A stretch of DNA of 64,000 nucleotides from Curtobacterium sp. L6-1 (GTDB taxonomy: Bacteria > Actinomycetota > Actinomycetes > Actinomycetales > Microbacteriaceae): assembly GCF_018885305.1 (NCBI RefSeq), contig NZ_CP076544.1, forward strand, positions 2,356,001 to 2,420,000, written 5' to 3'. Below the pieces are notes generated by a model. The model saw only the letters and a program-made list of their open reading frames with translations. It was not told the origin of the DNA and ran no database searches. This document shows, one piece after another, positions 1 to 8,515 of this stretch; position 1 is the first letter of the stretch; every line of letters starts with the position of its first letter. Made by a program: the position numbers and the translations under genes.

Positions 1-75
1 AGGACGACCCCGGCACGGAGCACGCTGGGACGCACCCGATCCGACGCAGGATCCGTACCGACGAGAGGAACCACC

Positions 76-234
76 ATGAGCGACCCCATCGACGACCCGC
101 GCAACCTGCAGGACGTCCAGCAGGCCGAGGAACTCACCGACGGCGGCATCGGTTCCGTCGAGGGCGCCCCGCAGGACGTCATGCCCGAGACCGACCGTGG
201 CCGCGAGGCGGCGGAGGAGCGTCCCGACGCCTGA
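76..234 (+). CDS. small acidic hypothetical protein (52 aa)
   Basis: ATG at 76 follows a purine-rich GAGAGGAA ribosome site and opens a 52-codon frame ending in TGA at 232. The product is hydrophilic and strongly acidic, with no signal peptide, membrane segment or cysteine. I do not recognise a family. Codons are G/C-ending like the neighbours, which supports real coding. The 5' end closely resembles that of the next small gene (ribosome site, ACCATGAGCGACC start), so the two may be co-expressed soluble small proteins. Function unknown. Confidence 0.6.
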   Translation: MSDPIDDPRNLQDVQQAEELTDGGIGSVEGAPQDVMPETDRGREAAEERPDA

Positions 235-299
235 GCGTGGACGGATGGTCCCCGGAGCACGGTGGACCGGTCAGTGATCCGACGAACGGAAGGAACACC

Positions 300-473
300 A
301 TGAGCGACCTCAGCGACAAGGCCAAGGACTTCGCGAGCAGCGACAAGGGCGAGAAGGCGACCGACGCCGGTCTCGACAAGGCAGCCGGCGCGGCCGACAA
401 GGCGACCGGCGGTGGCCACGGCGACCAGATCGACAAGGCGGAGCACGCCGCCGACGGCAAGATCGGCAACTGA
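300..473 (+). CDS. MT0933/Rv0909-like antitoxin-family small protein (57 aa)
   Basis: ATG at 300 is preceded by GGAAGGAA; stop TGA at 471. The 57-residue product is Lys/Asp/Ala-rich, with the pattern KAKDFA...GLDKA...ATGG...DQIDKAEHAAD, typical of the MT0933_antitox family (PF14013), whose mycobacterial member Rv0909 is paired with an SRPBCC-fold toxin. No SRPBCC-like gene lies in this window next to it, so an antitoxin role is inference from family name only; a general stress or amphipathic-helix protein is equally possible. It ends 15 bases before a strong hairpin terminator. Confidence 0.65.
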   Translation: MSDLSDKAKDFASSDKGEKATDAGLDKAAGAADKATGGGHGDQIDKAEHAADGKIGN

Positions 474-488
474 CCACCGGTCAGCGCA

Positions 489-534
489 CACGACGGGAGG
501 CCCGGTACCAGCTGGTACCGGGCCTCCCGTCGTG
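489..534. terminator. strong palindromic terminator, GGGAGGC family
   Basis: Perfect 23-bp inverted repeat centred between 511 and 512, with essentially no loop; arms extend outward after a 2-base bulge. The central 40 bases (492-531) are identical to those of the palindrome at 32541-32580. It lies between the convergent small genes at 300-473 (+) and 552-719 (-), so it probably stops both. No U-tract follows, as is common in actinobacteria. Confidence 0.75.
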
Positions 535-551
535 CGCTCGGTCGCGCGGCG

Positions 552-719
552 TCAGCCGCGGAAGAAGTCTGCGTACGAGGGGTCCCCGATCGGCTGGGTG
601 TGCCCCGGCTCGGCCAGCCGCTCCTCCACCATCGCCCGGATGACGTCCGGCGGGGTGAGTCCGCGTCGACGCCACTCCATCGGGTTCTGCCGGAGCTGCA
701 CCAGGGTGTTCGTTCGCAT
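552..719 (-). CDS. small hypothetical protein (55 aa)
   Basis: Reading the minus strand, an ATG at 719 opens 55 codons to a TGA at 552. The product begins MRTNTLVQLRQNPMEWRRRG and continues with a region like RAMVEERLAEPGHTQPIGDP, Arg/Glu-rich and soluble, ending YADFFRG. Third positions are almost all G or C, unlike the alternative overlapping frame. No clear Shine-Dalgarno is visible; the upstream 720-790 is noticeably AT-richer and carries an imperfect inverted repeat (TAGTT/AACTA at 744-758) that could be promoter or operator. No family recognised. Confidence 0.5.
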   Translation of the reverse strand: MRTNTLVQLRQNPMEWRRRGLTPPDVIRAMVEERLAEPGHTQPIGDPSYADFFRG

Positions 720-825
720 GCATGAACACTGTCACGAAGTACCTAGTTCGTCTAACTACGTGTCCTGTAGGCGCACTGTCCGCCCTCGAACAGGGGACGC
801 GACCCCACGGTCCCCGGACACACGA

Positions 826-857
826 CGGAGCGGGCAGCCCGAGGGCCACCCGCTCCG
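826..857 (-). terminator. terminator downstream of the S8 protease gene
   Basis: A perfect 9-bp stem (CGGAGCGGG at 826-834 with CCCGCTCCG at 849-857) encloses a 14-base loop, 15 bases beyond the protease stop codon on the minus strand. Rho-independent-type hairpin without U-tract. Confidence 0.6.
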
Positions 858-872
858 CTCCGTGCTCGTTCC

Positions 873-3800
873 TCACTTGTAGATGCGCCCCGAGAGGGTC
901 GACGTGGTGCTGCCCGTCGCGTACCCGGTCTTCTTCGCGGTCACGACCGCGGAGAGCCGGTGGCCGACGTCGGCCGAGGTCGTCTTGTGGGTCGACTTCG
1001 TGGCGCCGCTGATCTTCTTGCCGTCACGCAGCCACTGGTAGCTGAACGTCACACCGCTCACGTTCCAGGTGCCCGGCTTGGCGGTGAGCGTCGAGCCCAC
1101 CTTCCAGGACCCGGTGACCGTCGCCTTGCTGCCCGTCGCGAGGGCGAGCTTCGGGGTGGTGGTCTTCGACGTGAGCACCTCGGCCTGGTCGCCCACCGCG
1201 TTGTGCAGGTGGAGGAGCAGGATCTTCGCGTCCGTCGCGGTGTTGCGGCGGGTGACGTCGAGCGTGCCGTCCGGCAGCACCGGCGACGAGACGCCGCCGA
1301 CGCTGAACGTGTACGCCGGGGCGAACGCGTTGAACGAGGCCGTGCCGACCTCGTCGACGACCGAGGAACCCGACGTGGCGATCGACGGCGCGTACGCGGA
1401 CTCCGTCAGCACCGTGTAGTCGAACGCCGCGCTCTTCGACGCCTTGGTGTAGCCGAGCGCCGAGAGCGACACCGGCAGGACCTTGACCGTCGAGTCGAAG
1501 GTGTTGGTGTCCCGCGTCTCGTCGGCGTTGAGCGGCCAGGCGTCGACCGTCTTCTGCTTCGGGTCGTTGAGGTCGACCGTGGTGACCCACGTCGCGTCGA
1601 CGGCAGCGGACTTCGTGTCGTAGGTCAGGAAGTCCGGCTTGCCGTCACGGTTCGTGTCGATGAGGACCTCGACGTTCGTGACCGCGCCCGGGTTCGCGTC
1701 CGGACCGTCGGTCTGGACACCGAACGAGACGACGCCCTGCGACCGGTCGCTGAGACCGACCGCCGTCGAGCTGACGCCGAACGCCCGGATGTCGGCTGCG
1801 CGGAGGGAGTGCTGCGCCGACCCGTCGGCGAAGGACTCCTTCGGGTCGGTGCCGCCGAGGACGAACGGAGCCGCGAGCGCCCGGTAGGCGTCCGTCCCCG
1901 AGCCCTGCGCGACGCCACGACCGGTGACCGGGAGGGTCGCCTTCGTGGTCGGCCCGGCGAAGGTGACCGTCGAACCGTGCAGCGCGCTGACCGGCTTCGG
2001 CGCGGCGTAGACGCCGAGGCGGAGCGGCGTCACGTCGTCCGCGGCCGGCGTGAAGGTGACCAGGCCGGTGGCCGCCGAGACGAACTCGCGCGGGTACCCG
2101 CTCTGCAGCTTCGCCTGCGTCGGGTCGATCGACTTCCGGAGCAGGGTCGGGTCGGAGACCGTCATGGTCAGGGTGACCGTGGCGGTGCCGTTCGCCGGGA
2201 CGGTGACCGTCTTCGCGCTGAGCGAGAAGGCGACGCCCGTCTTGGCGGTGCGGGACTCGTAGGCCACCGCGTAGGTGTGGGCGACGTCGGCCGTGTTGCG
2301 GACGAGGAGCGTGCGCTTCTCGGTCGTGGCACCGCTGACCTCGACGACCCCGAACGACGCCGTGACCAGGTCGTCGTTCTCCTGGCTGCGGACCGTGGTG
2401 GTGTCCTGCACGGCCTGCAGCGCGTCGACGCGGCCGGTGCCCTGGCGGAGCAGGTTCGCCTTCTGCGTGTCCGTCGCGCTCTGCTGGACGTCCGAGGTGG
2501 CCGTGTTCATCAGTGCCGCCTTGACCTCCGGCGCGCTCCAGCCCGGGTGGGCCTCGAACGCGAGGGCGGCGACGCCGGAGACGTGCGGCGTGGCCATCGA
2601 GGTCCCGCTCATCGACATGCGGCCGTCACCGGTGCCGTTGGCAGCGGAGATGACGTTGACGCCCGGGCCGGCGATGTCCGGCTTGACGACGTCGTCGACC
2701 GAACCGTGCACACCGCGGCTGGTGAACGGGGCGAGGGTGTTCGTGGTCTCCTGCCCGCGGGCGATGTCGTAGCCCTTGAGCTCCTGCGCGAAGCGCACGT
2801 GCAGGGTCCCCGCCGTCGCGGCGGCCCGGAGGCTCGCAGCGCTCTGCTTCGTCAGCTCGGCACCCGGGATGGTCGCGTTGCCCGCGATGCCCGAGTCGAA
2901 GATGTCGATCGTGCCCGCGAGGAGCACACCGACACCACCGGCGGCCTGGACGTTGTCGAACCGGGCCTTGGAGCCGCACTCGAGTGCGCCGTCGGTCCAC
3001 TTCAGCCAGGCCACCTTGCCCTTGAGCGCCGCGGCCTCGGCCCCGGTGAAGGGCTTGCAGCCGTCGACGTCCACCGTCGGGACGAACACGTCGCCCTCGA
3101 CCGGGAGGGTGCCCTTGTAGTCACCGGAGTACTGCGAGCGGTACGTCCCCGCGACGCCGGCCGGCGCGGTGACCTGCACGCCGTCGTACAGGCTCTGGCC
3201 GGCTGCGGCCGCGGCGACGGTGAGGGCGCCCTCCGCGGTCCCCGGCGCGCCACCGATGTCGGTGAAGTCGTCGGCGTTGCCCGAGGCGATCACGGGCAGG
3301 ACGCCGCGGTCGGTCAGGGCGTCGATCTTCGCGTTGTCCGGGTCGTCGGTCGCGCCGTAGTCGGAACCGAGCGACAGGTTGATGACGTTGATGTCCTTGC
3401 CCTCGGTGAGCGCCTGGCCCACCCAGTCGAGCGCGGCACCGGTCAGGTCGGTGGACCCGCCGCCGTCGCCGAAGACCTTGAGCGCGTAGAGCCCCGCCTT
3501 GGGTGCGCTGCCCGGGCCCACCCACATGTCCTGGACCTGCTCGCGGGTGAGCGAGTCGTAGTCGCCGCGGAACGTGGTCTTGTCGGCGTTCAGGCCGTAG
3601 CCCGCCGCGGTCCCGGCCACGTGCGTGCCGTGGTCGCCGCCCGCGCCGTCGATCGGGTTGTCGTCCGGCTGCGGCAGCGGCTGGTAGCCCTCGTCGTCGC
3701 TGGAGTCCGCGTTGTACGTGGGGCCGGCGAAGTCGTGCCCGCCGAGGTACTTCGACGGGTCGTACCAGCTGGCGGCAGGTGCACTCGTGCTCGCCAGGGC

Positions 3801-4550
3801 GTCCTGGTACGCGGCCGTGGTGCCGGGACCGCCGAAGTCCGCCTGCGTGTAGTCCAGGCCGGTGTCGAGCACGGCGATGTTGACGCCCTCGCCGGTGTGG
3901 CCAGTGGCGGTCCAGGCGTCGTACGCACGCGTGTAGAGGTCGCTCGCGGCGTTCTTCGGGCTGACACCTTCGGCACCCGGACGGACGGAGTCGGGGTCGA
4001 CGCCCGAGGGTGCGGCACCCGCGTCGGCGTTGACCGTGGGCTGCACGATCTTCTTCGGGACGAGCGCGACGATGCTCTCGACGTCCGAGCGCTTCGCGAT
4101 CTCGGCGAGCGCCGAGACGTCCGCGACGACGGCGACGCCCGGGACCGTGTACTCGGTCGAGTAGAGCTCGGCGGCGTCGGGGTCGGCGGCGCGGACGGCC
4201 GAGCGGACCTTCGCGACGGTCGACTGGATCGTCTGTACGCGGCTCTGCGCGGCGGACGAGGGGCGCTTCGACCGGGTGAGGTCGCCGCCCTTCGCTGCCG
4301 CGTCGACCTCGAGGGCACCGGCGCCCGTCGTGCGGATGAAGGCGCTGACCGTCTTCGAGGGCTTGGCGTCCCGCAGCGGAGCGGCGAGCTTGAGGTCGGC
4401 TGCGGCGGGGACGCCGGCCGGAGCCGCGGAGGCCGCACCGCCCACGGCGAGTCCGCCGCAGGCCAGGGCCGCCACCGCGACGATCGAGGTCAGCAGCCGC
4501 GGGGCGCGGTACCGACGGGACGGGTTGTTGGGCGGTGTCGCTCGGGGCAC
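873..4550 (-). CDS. secreted S8 family (subtilisin-like) serine peptidase
   Basis: Large exported protease of about 1225 residues. The N-terminus has basic residues and a hydrophobic stretch ending near ASAAPAG (signal peptide), then an I9-like propeptide region (about 60-170). The catalytic triad is visible: Asp in AVLDTGLDY (about 229), His in GGDHGTHVAG (about 307), Ser in SGTSMATPHVSG (about 651). A PA-type insertion (about 455-590) lies between His and Ser. The C-terminal part has Ig/fibronectin-like beta domains and a final AKPGTW...YQWLRDG module resembling cell-wall or substrate-binding repeats. Start: GTG at 4550 has AGGAG 8 bases upstream; the in-frame GTG at 4559 lies too close to it. 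Probably degrades external protein for nutrition or surface processing. Single-gene unit. Confidence 0.93.
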   Translation of the reverse strand: MPRATPPNNPSRRYRAPRLLTSIVAVAALACGGLAVGGAASAAPAGVPAAADLKLAAPLRDAKPSKTVSAFIRTTGAGALEVDAAAKGGDLTRSKRPSSAAQSRVQTIQSTVAKVRSAVRAADPDAAELYSTEYTVPGVAVVADVSALAEIAKRSDVESIVALVPKKIVQPTVNADAGAAPSGVDPDSVRPGAEGVSPKNAASDLYTRAYDAWTATGHTGEGVNIAVLDTGLDYTQADFGGPGTTAAYQDALASTSAPAASWYDPSKYLGGHDFAGPTYNADSSDDEGYQPLPQPDDNPIDGAGGDHGTHVAGTAAGYGLNADKTTFRGDYDSLTREQVQDMWVGPGSAPKAGLYALKVFGDGGGSTDLTGAALDWVGQALTEGKDINVINLSLGSDYGATDDPDNAKIDALTDRGVLPVIASGNADDFTDIGGAPGTAEGALTVAAAAAGQSLYDGVQVTAPAGVAGTYRSQYSGDYKGTLPVEGDVFVPTVDVDGCKPFTGAEAAALKGKVAWLKWTDGALECGSKARFDNVQAAGGVGVLLAGTIDIFDSGIAGNATIPGAELTKQSAASLRAAATAGTLHVRFAQELKGYDIARGQETTNTLAPFTSRGVHGSVDDVVKPDIAGPGVNVISAANGTGDGRMSMSGTSMATPHVSGVAALAFEAHPGWSAPEVKAALMNTATSDVQQSATDTQKANLLRQGTGRVDALQAVQDTTTVRSQENDDLVTASFGVVEVSGATTEKRTLLVRNTADVAHTYAVAYESRTAKTGVAFSLSAKTVTVPANGTATVTLTMTVSDPTLLRKSIDPTQAKLQSGYPREFVSAATGLVTFTPAADDVTPLRLGVYAAPKPVSALHGSTVTFAGPTTKATLPVTGRGVAQGSGTDAYRALAAPFVLGGTDPKESFADGSAQHSLRAADIRAFGVSSTAVGLSDRSQGVVSFGVQTDGPDANPGAVTNVEVLIDTNRDGKPDFLTYDTKSAAVDATWVTTVDLNDPKQKTVDAWPLNADETRDTNTFDSTVKVLPVSLSALGYTKASKSAAFDYTVLTESAYAPSIATSGSSVVDEVGTASFNAFAPAYTFSVGGVSSPVLPDGTLDVTRRNTATDAKILLLHLHNAVGDQAEVLTSKTTTPKLALATGSKATVTGSWKVGSTLTAKPGTWNVSGVTFSYQWLRDGKKISGATKSTHKTTSADVGHRLSAVVTAKKTGYATGSTTSTLSGRIYK

Positions 4551-4664
4551 GCAGCACACTCCTGTGGGGTCCGACGTTCGGGTGAAGTTCTGATGAAGCT
4601 ATGTGGTCCTTCTCAGGACAGGGAGTCGGCAGTTCAGGGGACAGAACCCGTCGTCCTATGAAGT

Positions 4665-4680
4665 TGCACAGCGGTGTGCA
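4665..4680. promoter_or_regulatory. 16-bp perfect palindrome, probable TetR auto-operator
   Basis: TGCACA-GCGG-TGTGCA is a perfect dyad just upstream of a TATTAC -10-like hexamer (4684-4689), placing it in the core promoter of the TetR gene whose ATG is at 4699. Position between -35 and -10 is the classic place for TetR-family autorepression. The protease start is 115 bp away in the other direction, so it could also be affected. Confidence 0.55.
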
Positions 4681-4698
4681 CGTTATTACGCTGGGGTC

Positions 4699-5352
4699 AT
4701 GACCACCGCCGAACGCTCTGCACGCGCGCCGCGACGGGACGCCACCGAGAACCGGGCCGCCCTCGTGCAGGCCGCGCGGGCGGTGCTGCAGGCCGATCCC
4801 GACGCCTCCATCGAGACGGTCGCCCGCGCCGCCGGACTGTCACGGCGTGCGGTCTACGGACACTTCCCCTCCCGTGACGACCTCGTGCGCGAGGTCGTCA
4901 CGGGTGGCGCCGAGCGGATCCTGGCCGCCATGCCCAGCCGGGCCGAACTCGCCGACCTGCCCCCGGCCTCCCGGCTGGCCGCGATCGCGGTGACCCTCTG
5001 GACCGAGGTCTCGCACGTCCGCTCGATGGCGGTCATCGCCGTCCGCGGCCCCCTCGTCGAGACGGTCGCCACCGTGTTCGCCCCGCTGCGCGAGCAGGTG
5101 CGCGACGCCTGCGCCCGCGGCATCGCGGACGGCACGCTCCGTGACGACGTCGACGCCGCGACCCTCGGCCGCCTGGTCGAGGGTGCGTGCCTGGCCGTCC
5201 TCGACGAGGCCACGCGCTCCGCCACCCCCGACGACGCCGGACGCCGCATGGTCGTGCTCTCCGCGCTCGGGATCGCCGGGGTCGACTGGCGCACCGCGCG
5301 CCTCGCCCTCCCCACCACCAGCTCCACCCCCGTACCGGAGGACCACGCATGA
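4699..5352 (+). CDS. TetR/AcrR family transcriptional regulator
   Basis: 217-residue repressor. The N-terminal helix-turn-helix (about residues 15-60) reads ASIETVARAAGLSRRAVYGHF followed by a typical DDLV segment; the C-terminal ligand domain is alpha-helical and divergent. The ATG at 4699 lies 9 bases after a TATTAC hexamer with no Shine-Dalgarno, suggesting a leaderless mRNA; an in-frame upstream ATG at 4603 would put this palindrome and promoter inside the gene. The stop overlaps the next ATG by four bases (ATGA), so it is translationally coupled to the ABC-like and YhgE genes and most likely controls them in response to a drug-like or envelope-active ligand. Confidence 0.9.
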   Translation: MTTAERSARAPRRDATENRAALVQAARAVLQADPDASIETVARAAGLSRRAVYGHFPSRDDLVREVVTGGAERILAAMPSRAELADLPPASRLAAIAVTLWTEVSHVRSMAVIAVRGPLVETVATVFAPLREQVRDACARGIADGTLRDDVDAATLGRLVEGACLAVLDEATRSATPDDAGRRMVVLSALGIAGVDWRTARLALPTTSSTPVPEDHA

Positions 5353-6179
5353 CGCTCGAACTCGCCGCCGTCGGCATCGGCACCGAACCCGGAGCGGCCC
5401 TCCCGGTCGTCAGCGCCGTCGCGGGCCCGGGGCACCCCGGCGTCGTCGCCGTCGAGACCGAGCAGGCACCGGTGCTCGCGTCCCTCGTCGCCGGTGGCCG
5501 CATGAAGCCCGACACCGGGCAGGTCCTGCTCGACGGGCACGACGACCCCACGGCCGTCCGTCGCGCGTTCGCCCTCGTGGACACCCCGGGCGTCGCCGAA
5601 CCCTTCCCCGTGCTGACCCTCAAGCAGATCGTGCACGAGGAGCTCGCGTTCGCCGGACGCCGTCCCTCGCGGGCGGACGTCGCCACCGTGCTCGACGAAC
5701 TCGGCATGACCCGGTGGAGCGACACCGCCGTGCAGCGGGTGCCGACCGACGCCCGGGTGCGGCTGCTCGCCGAACTCGCGCTCCTGCGGCCCGACGTCAC
5801 CGGACTCGTGGTGACCTCGCCCGAGCGGCACGGCGGCGTGGTCGCGGACTGGTTCGCCGTCGTCCGGGACATCGCCCGCCGCGGGGTCACCGTCGTGCTC
5901 GTCACCTCCAAGGCCGCGGCCGAGACGGCGAGCGCCCTGCTCGACACCGTGACGGACACCGAGGCGGACCGGACCGCCGCCGCCGACAGCGCCGCAGCCG
6001 ACACCGCCACCGGCGGCCCCACCGCCGCCGACGCCGACGCGGACGCCGACGCCACCGTCGGCGGCACTGCCGACACCACCACCGAGGGTCCCGAGGACGC
6101 GACCCGGACCGGGGAGCCCGCCACGGGCCTCCCGACCGACACCACCGACGCAACCGCTCCCCTGGAGACCCGCTCGTGA
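5349..6179 (+). CDS. degenerate ABC-transporter ATPase-like protein (predicted pseudo-ATPase)
   Basis: 276 residues. Residues about 25-195 follow the order of an ABC ATPase: a VLASLVAGGRMKPDTGQVLL segment matching the region after Walker A, a later LTLKQIVHEELAF segment, and GVTVVLVTS where the H-loop strand should be. But Walker A is replaced by VETEQAP, no LSGGQ signature is present (VPTDARVRLL instead), Walker B/catalytic Glu reads LVVTSPERHGG, and the switch His is Ser. ATP hydrolysis therefore seems unlikely. Residues about 200-276 are an Asp/Ala/Thr-rich disordered tail. It overlaps the TetR gene upstream (ATGA) and the YhgE gene downstream (GTGA), implying a stoichiometric or regulatory partner for that membrane protein. 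Confidence 0.75.
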   Translation: MTLELAAVGIGTEPGAALPVVSAVAGPGHPGVVAVETEQAPVLASLVAGGRMKPDTGQVLLDGHDDPTAVRRAFALVDTPGVAEPFPVLTLKQIVHEELAFAGRRPSRADVATVLDELGMTRWSDTAVQRVPTDARVRLLAELALLRPDVTGLVVTSPERHGGVVADWFAVVRDIARRGVTVVLVTSKAAAETASALLDTVTDTEADRTAAADSAAADTATGGPTAADADADADATVGGTADTTTEGPEDATRTGEPATGLPTDTTDATAPLETRS

Positions 6180-8257
6180 CCATCCCCTCGCTCGTCCGCG
6201 CCGAACTCGCGCGCCTCACCGCCACCCCGCTCGCCCGCCTCGCGTTCATCGCCCTCATGTGCGTCCCGCTGCTCTACGGCGGCGCGTACCTCTGGGCGAA
6301 CCGCGACCCCTACGCCAAGCTCGACCAGATCCCGGCGGCGATCGTGGACCAGGACGCCGGCGCCACCCTCGACGGCGAACGCGTGCACTACGGCGCGGAC
6401 GTCGCCAAGGAGGCCATCGACGGCGGCGACTTCGACTGGACCGAGACCACCGCGGCCGACGCCCGCTCCGGGGTGCGCAACGGCACGTACGACTTCGTCG
6501 TGACGATCCCGCACGACTTCTCCGCGTCGCTGGCGTCCGCGCAGTCCGACGACCCCGAACGCGCCGAACTCGTGATGACCACGGCGGACACGAACTCCTA
6601 CCTCGCCTCGACCATCGCGGAGCAGGCCGGCAAGACCATGCGGACCGCCGTCGCCGAACGCGTCGGGAAGGAGGCCGCGACCACCCTGCTCGTCGGGCTC
6701 GCCGACGTCCGGGACAGCCTGGGCGACGCGGTCGACGGGGCGGGCAAGCTCGCCTCCGGCGCGACGAAGGCCGCGGACGGTGCCGACACCCTGCACGACG
6801 GCACCACGAAGCTGTCCGACGGCGCCGGGACCCTGGCGTCGAGCACGGCCGCGCTGCCGTCGCAGACCGCGCAGCTGGACTCCGGGGCGCAGCAGGTCGC
6901 GACCGGGGCGGCGTCCCTGGCCACGGGCCTCCGGTCCGCGCAGCAGCAGACCGCCGCGCTGCCCGCACAGACCCGGCAGCTCGCCGACGGTGCCGCGCAG
7001 GTCGCAGCCGGTGACGCCGAGCTCGCCGCCCGCGTGGACGAGGCGAACCGGACCGTGCAGGCCGTCGAACCGGTCGACGCGGACGCCGTCCTGCAGGACA
7101 TCACGTCGAACCTGCCCGAGGGCGTCACCCTCACGCCCGAGCAGCAGCAGGCCCTGACCGCCACCGTCACCTCGGCCGTCCAGCGGGCGAACAGTGCCGG
7201 CGCGGACGCCAAGCAGCAGCTCGGTGCCACGACGCAGCAGATCGACACGCTGAGCGCCGGGGCCCAGCAGGTGTCCGCGGGCGCCTCGGCCCTCGCCGAC
7301 GCCGCCCCCCAGCTGGCGTCCGGCATCGCCACGGCCGCCGACGGGGCGTCCACGCTGTCGACCGGTGCGGCGCAGGTCGCCGGTGGGACGTCGAAGCTCG
7401 CCGCCGCGGCCCCGCAGCTGTCCTCGGGAGCGTCGCAGCTCGCCACCGGAGCGGCCTCGGCCGACGACGGTGCGGCGTCCCTGGCGAAGGGGCTGCACTC
7501 CCTCGAGTCCGGGTCGTCGAAGCTCGCCTCGCAGCTCGACAAGGGGCGCACCGAGATCCCCGCGTCGGACGCCTCACAGCGTGCATCGCAGGCGTCCGTG
7601 ATCTCCGACCCGGTGAAGGTCGGCGACGACAACATCGCCGCAGCCTCGAACTACGGAGCCGGCCTCGCGCCGTTCTTCATCTCGCTCGCGGCCTGGATCG
7701 GTATGTACGCGCTGTTCCTCATCCTCAAGCCGATCTCGAAGCGCGCCATCACCGCCGTCCGTCGGCCCCTGCGCGTGGTGTTCGGTGGCTGGCTGACCCC
7801 GGCGCTCCTCGGGGTCGTGCAGATGGCGGCGCTGTTCCTCATCGTGCGGTACGCCCTGGACCTCGACGTCGTCCACGCCGGCGGGACGGTCGGCATCATG
7901 ATCCTGGCCTCGGCGACCTTCGCGGCGATCATCATGACGCTCAACGTGCTGCTCGGGTCGGTCGGACAGTTCCTCGGGCTGGTGCTCATGCTCATCCAGC
8001 TCGTCACCGCGGGCGGCACCTTCCCGTGGCAGACCCTGCCGGGGCCGCTCGCCGCGCTGCACTTCGCGTTGCCGATGACGTACTCGGTCGACGCGATCCG
8101 GCAGACGATGTACGGCGGGTCGCTCGGCACGGCCTGGAGCGACGCGGGCGTCCTGCTCTGCTGGCTGCTCGGCGCGCTGCTCGTGTCGTACCTCGTGACC
8201 GCGCGGCAGACCCGGACACGGACGCTGCGGGACCTGCGGCCGAGCTTGATCGGGTAG
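6176..8257 (+). CDS. YhgE/Pip-family membrane protein (ABC-2/RND-like exporter component)
   Basis: 693 residues starting at GTG 6176, which overlaps the preceding stop by four bases. One N-terminal membrane segment (about 15-35) is followed by a long extracellular region rich in repeated SGA..L..GA..LA..G heptad-like units (about 180-460), characteristic of YhgE/Pip proteins, then about six membrane helices (about 490-680) with an ABC-2-type permease arrangement. Family members include phage infection protein Pip and the ESX/type VII-associated YhgE/EsaA-like proteins; most likely an export or envelope role. A strong terminator at 8387-8430 ends the operon. Confidence 0.88.
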   Translation: MTIPSLVRAELARLTATPLARLAFIALMCVPLLYGGAYLWANRDPYAKLDQIPAAIVDQDAGATLDGERVHYGADVAKEAIDGGDFDWTETTAADARSGVRNGTYDFVVTIPHDFSASLASAQSDDPERAELVMTTADTNSYLASTIAEQAGKTMRTAVAERVGKEAATTLLVGLADVRDSLGDAVDGAGKLASGATKAADGADTLHDGTTKLSDGAGTLASSTAALPSQTAQLDSGAQQVATGAASLATGLRSAQQQTAALPAQTRQLADGAAQVAAGDAELAARVDEANRTVQAVEPVDADAVLQDITSNLPEGVTLTPEQQQALTATVTSAVQRANSAGADAKQQLGATTQQIDTLSAGAQQVSAGASALADAAPQLASGIATAADGASTLSTGAAQVAGGTSKLAAAAPQLSSGASQLATGAASADDGAASLAKGLHSLESGSSKLASQLDKGRTEIPASDASQRASQASVISDPVKVGDDNIAAASNYGAGLAPFFISLAAWIGMYALFLILKPISKRAITAVRRPLRVVFGGWLTPALLGVVQMAALFLIVRYALDLDVVHAGGTVGIMILASATFAAIIMTLNVLLGSVGQFLGLVLMLIQLVTAGGTFPWQTLPGPLAALHFALPMTYSVDAIRQTMYGGSLGTAWSDAGVLLCWLLGALLVSYLVTARQTRTRTLRDLRPSLIG

Positions 8258-8386
8258 CGCGGCGGGTCGCCGCGGGGGTGCGGCCGGTCGGGCCGGCGCC
8301 GGTCCGCTGGCCTGGCACCGGTCGGGCCGGCACCGGCGACGGCTGGCCGGCCTCGCGCCGGCTGGATCTGCTCGACGGGGACGGGG

Positions 8387-8430
8387 CGGACGGGAGGCGC
8401 GAGGCGGCGCCGGCACGGGCCTCCCGTCCG
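8387..8430 (+). terminator. terminator of the TetR-ABC-YhgE operon, GGGAGGC family
   Basis: 12-bp perfect stem CGGACGGGAGGC (8387-8398) with GCCTCCCGTCCG (8419-8430), 20-base GC-rich loop, about 130 bases after the YhgE stop. The preceding 8280-8340 has imperfect GGTCGGGCCGGCACCGG direct repeats of no evident function. Confidence 0.65.
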
Positions 8431-8515
8431 TCCCCCGGCGGCCCCGCGGGCGTGGAGCGCGACAGCGCTACGATCGACGGGACGCACCCGGCGGGTGCGC
8501 AGCCGGAGGTCGAGG

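Noticed and set aside
960-4661. 1233-codon open frame on the plus strand opposite the S8 protease
   Set aside because: Arg/Val-rich product is a GC-composition shadow; the protease on the other strand has clear motifs.
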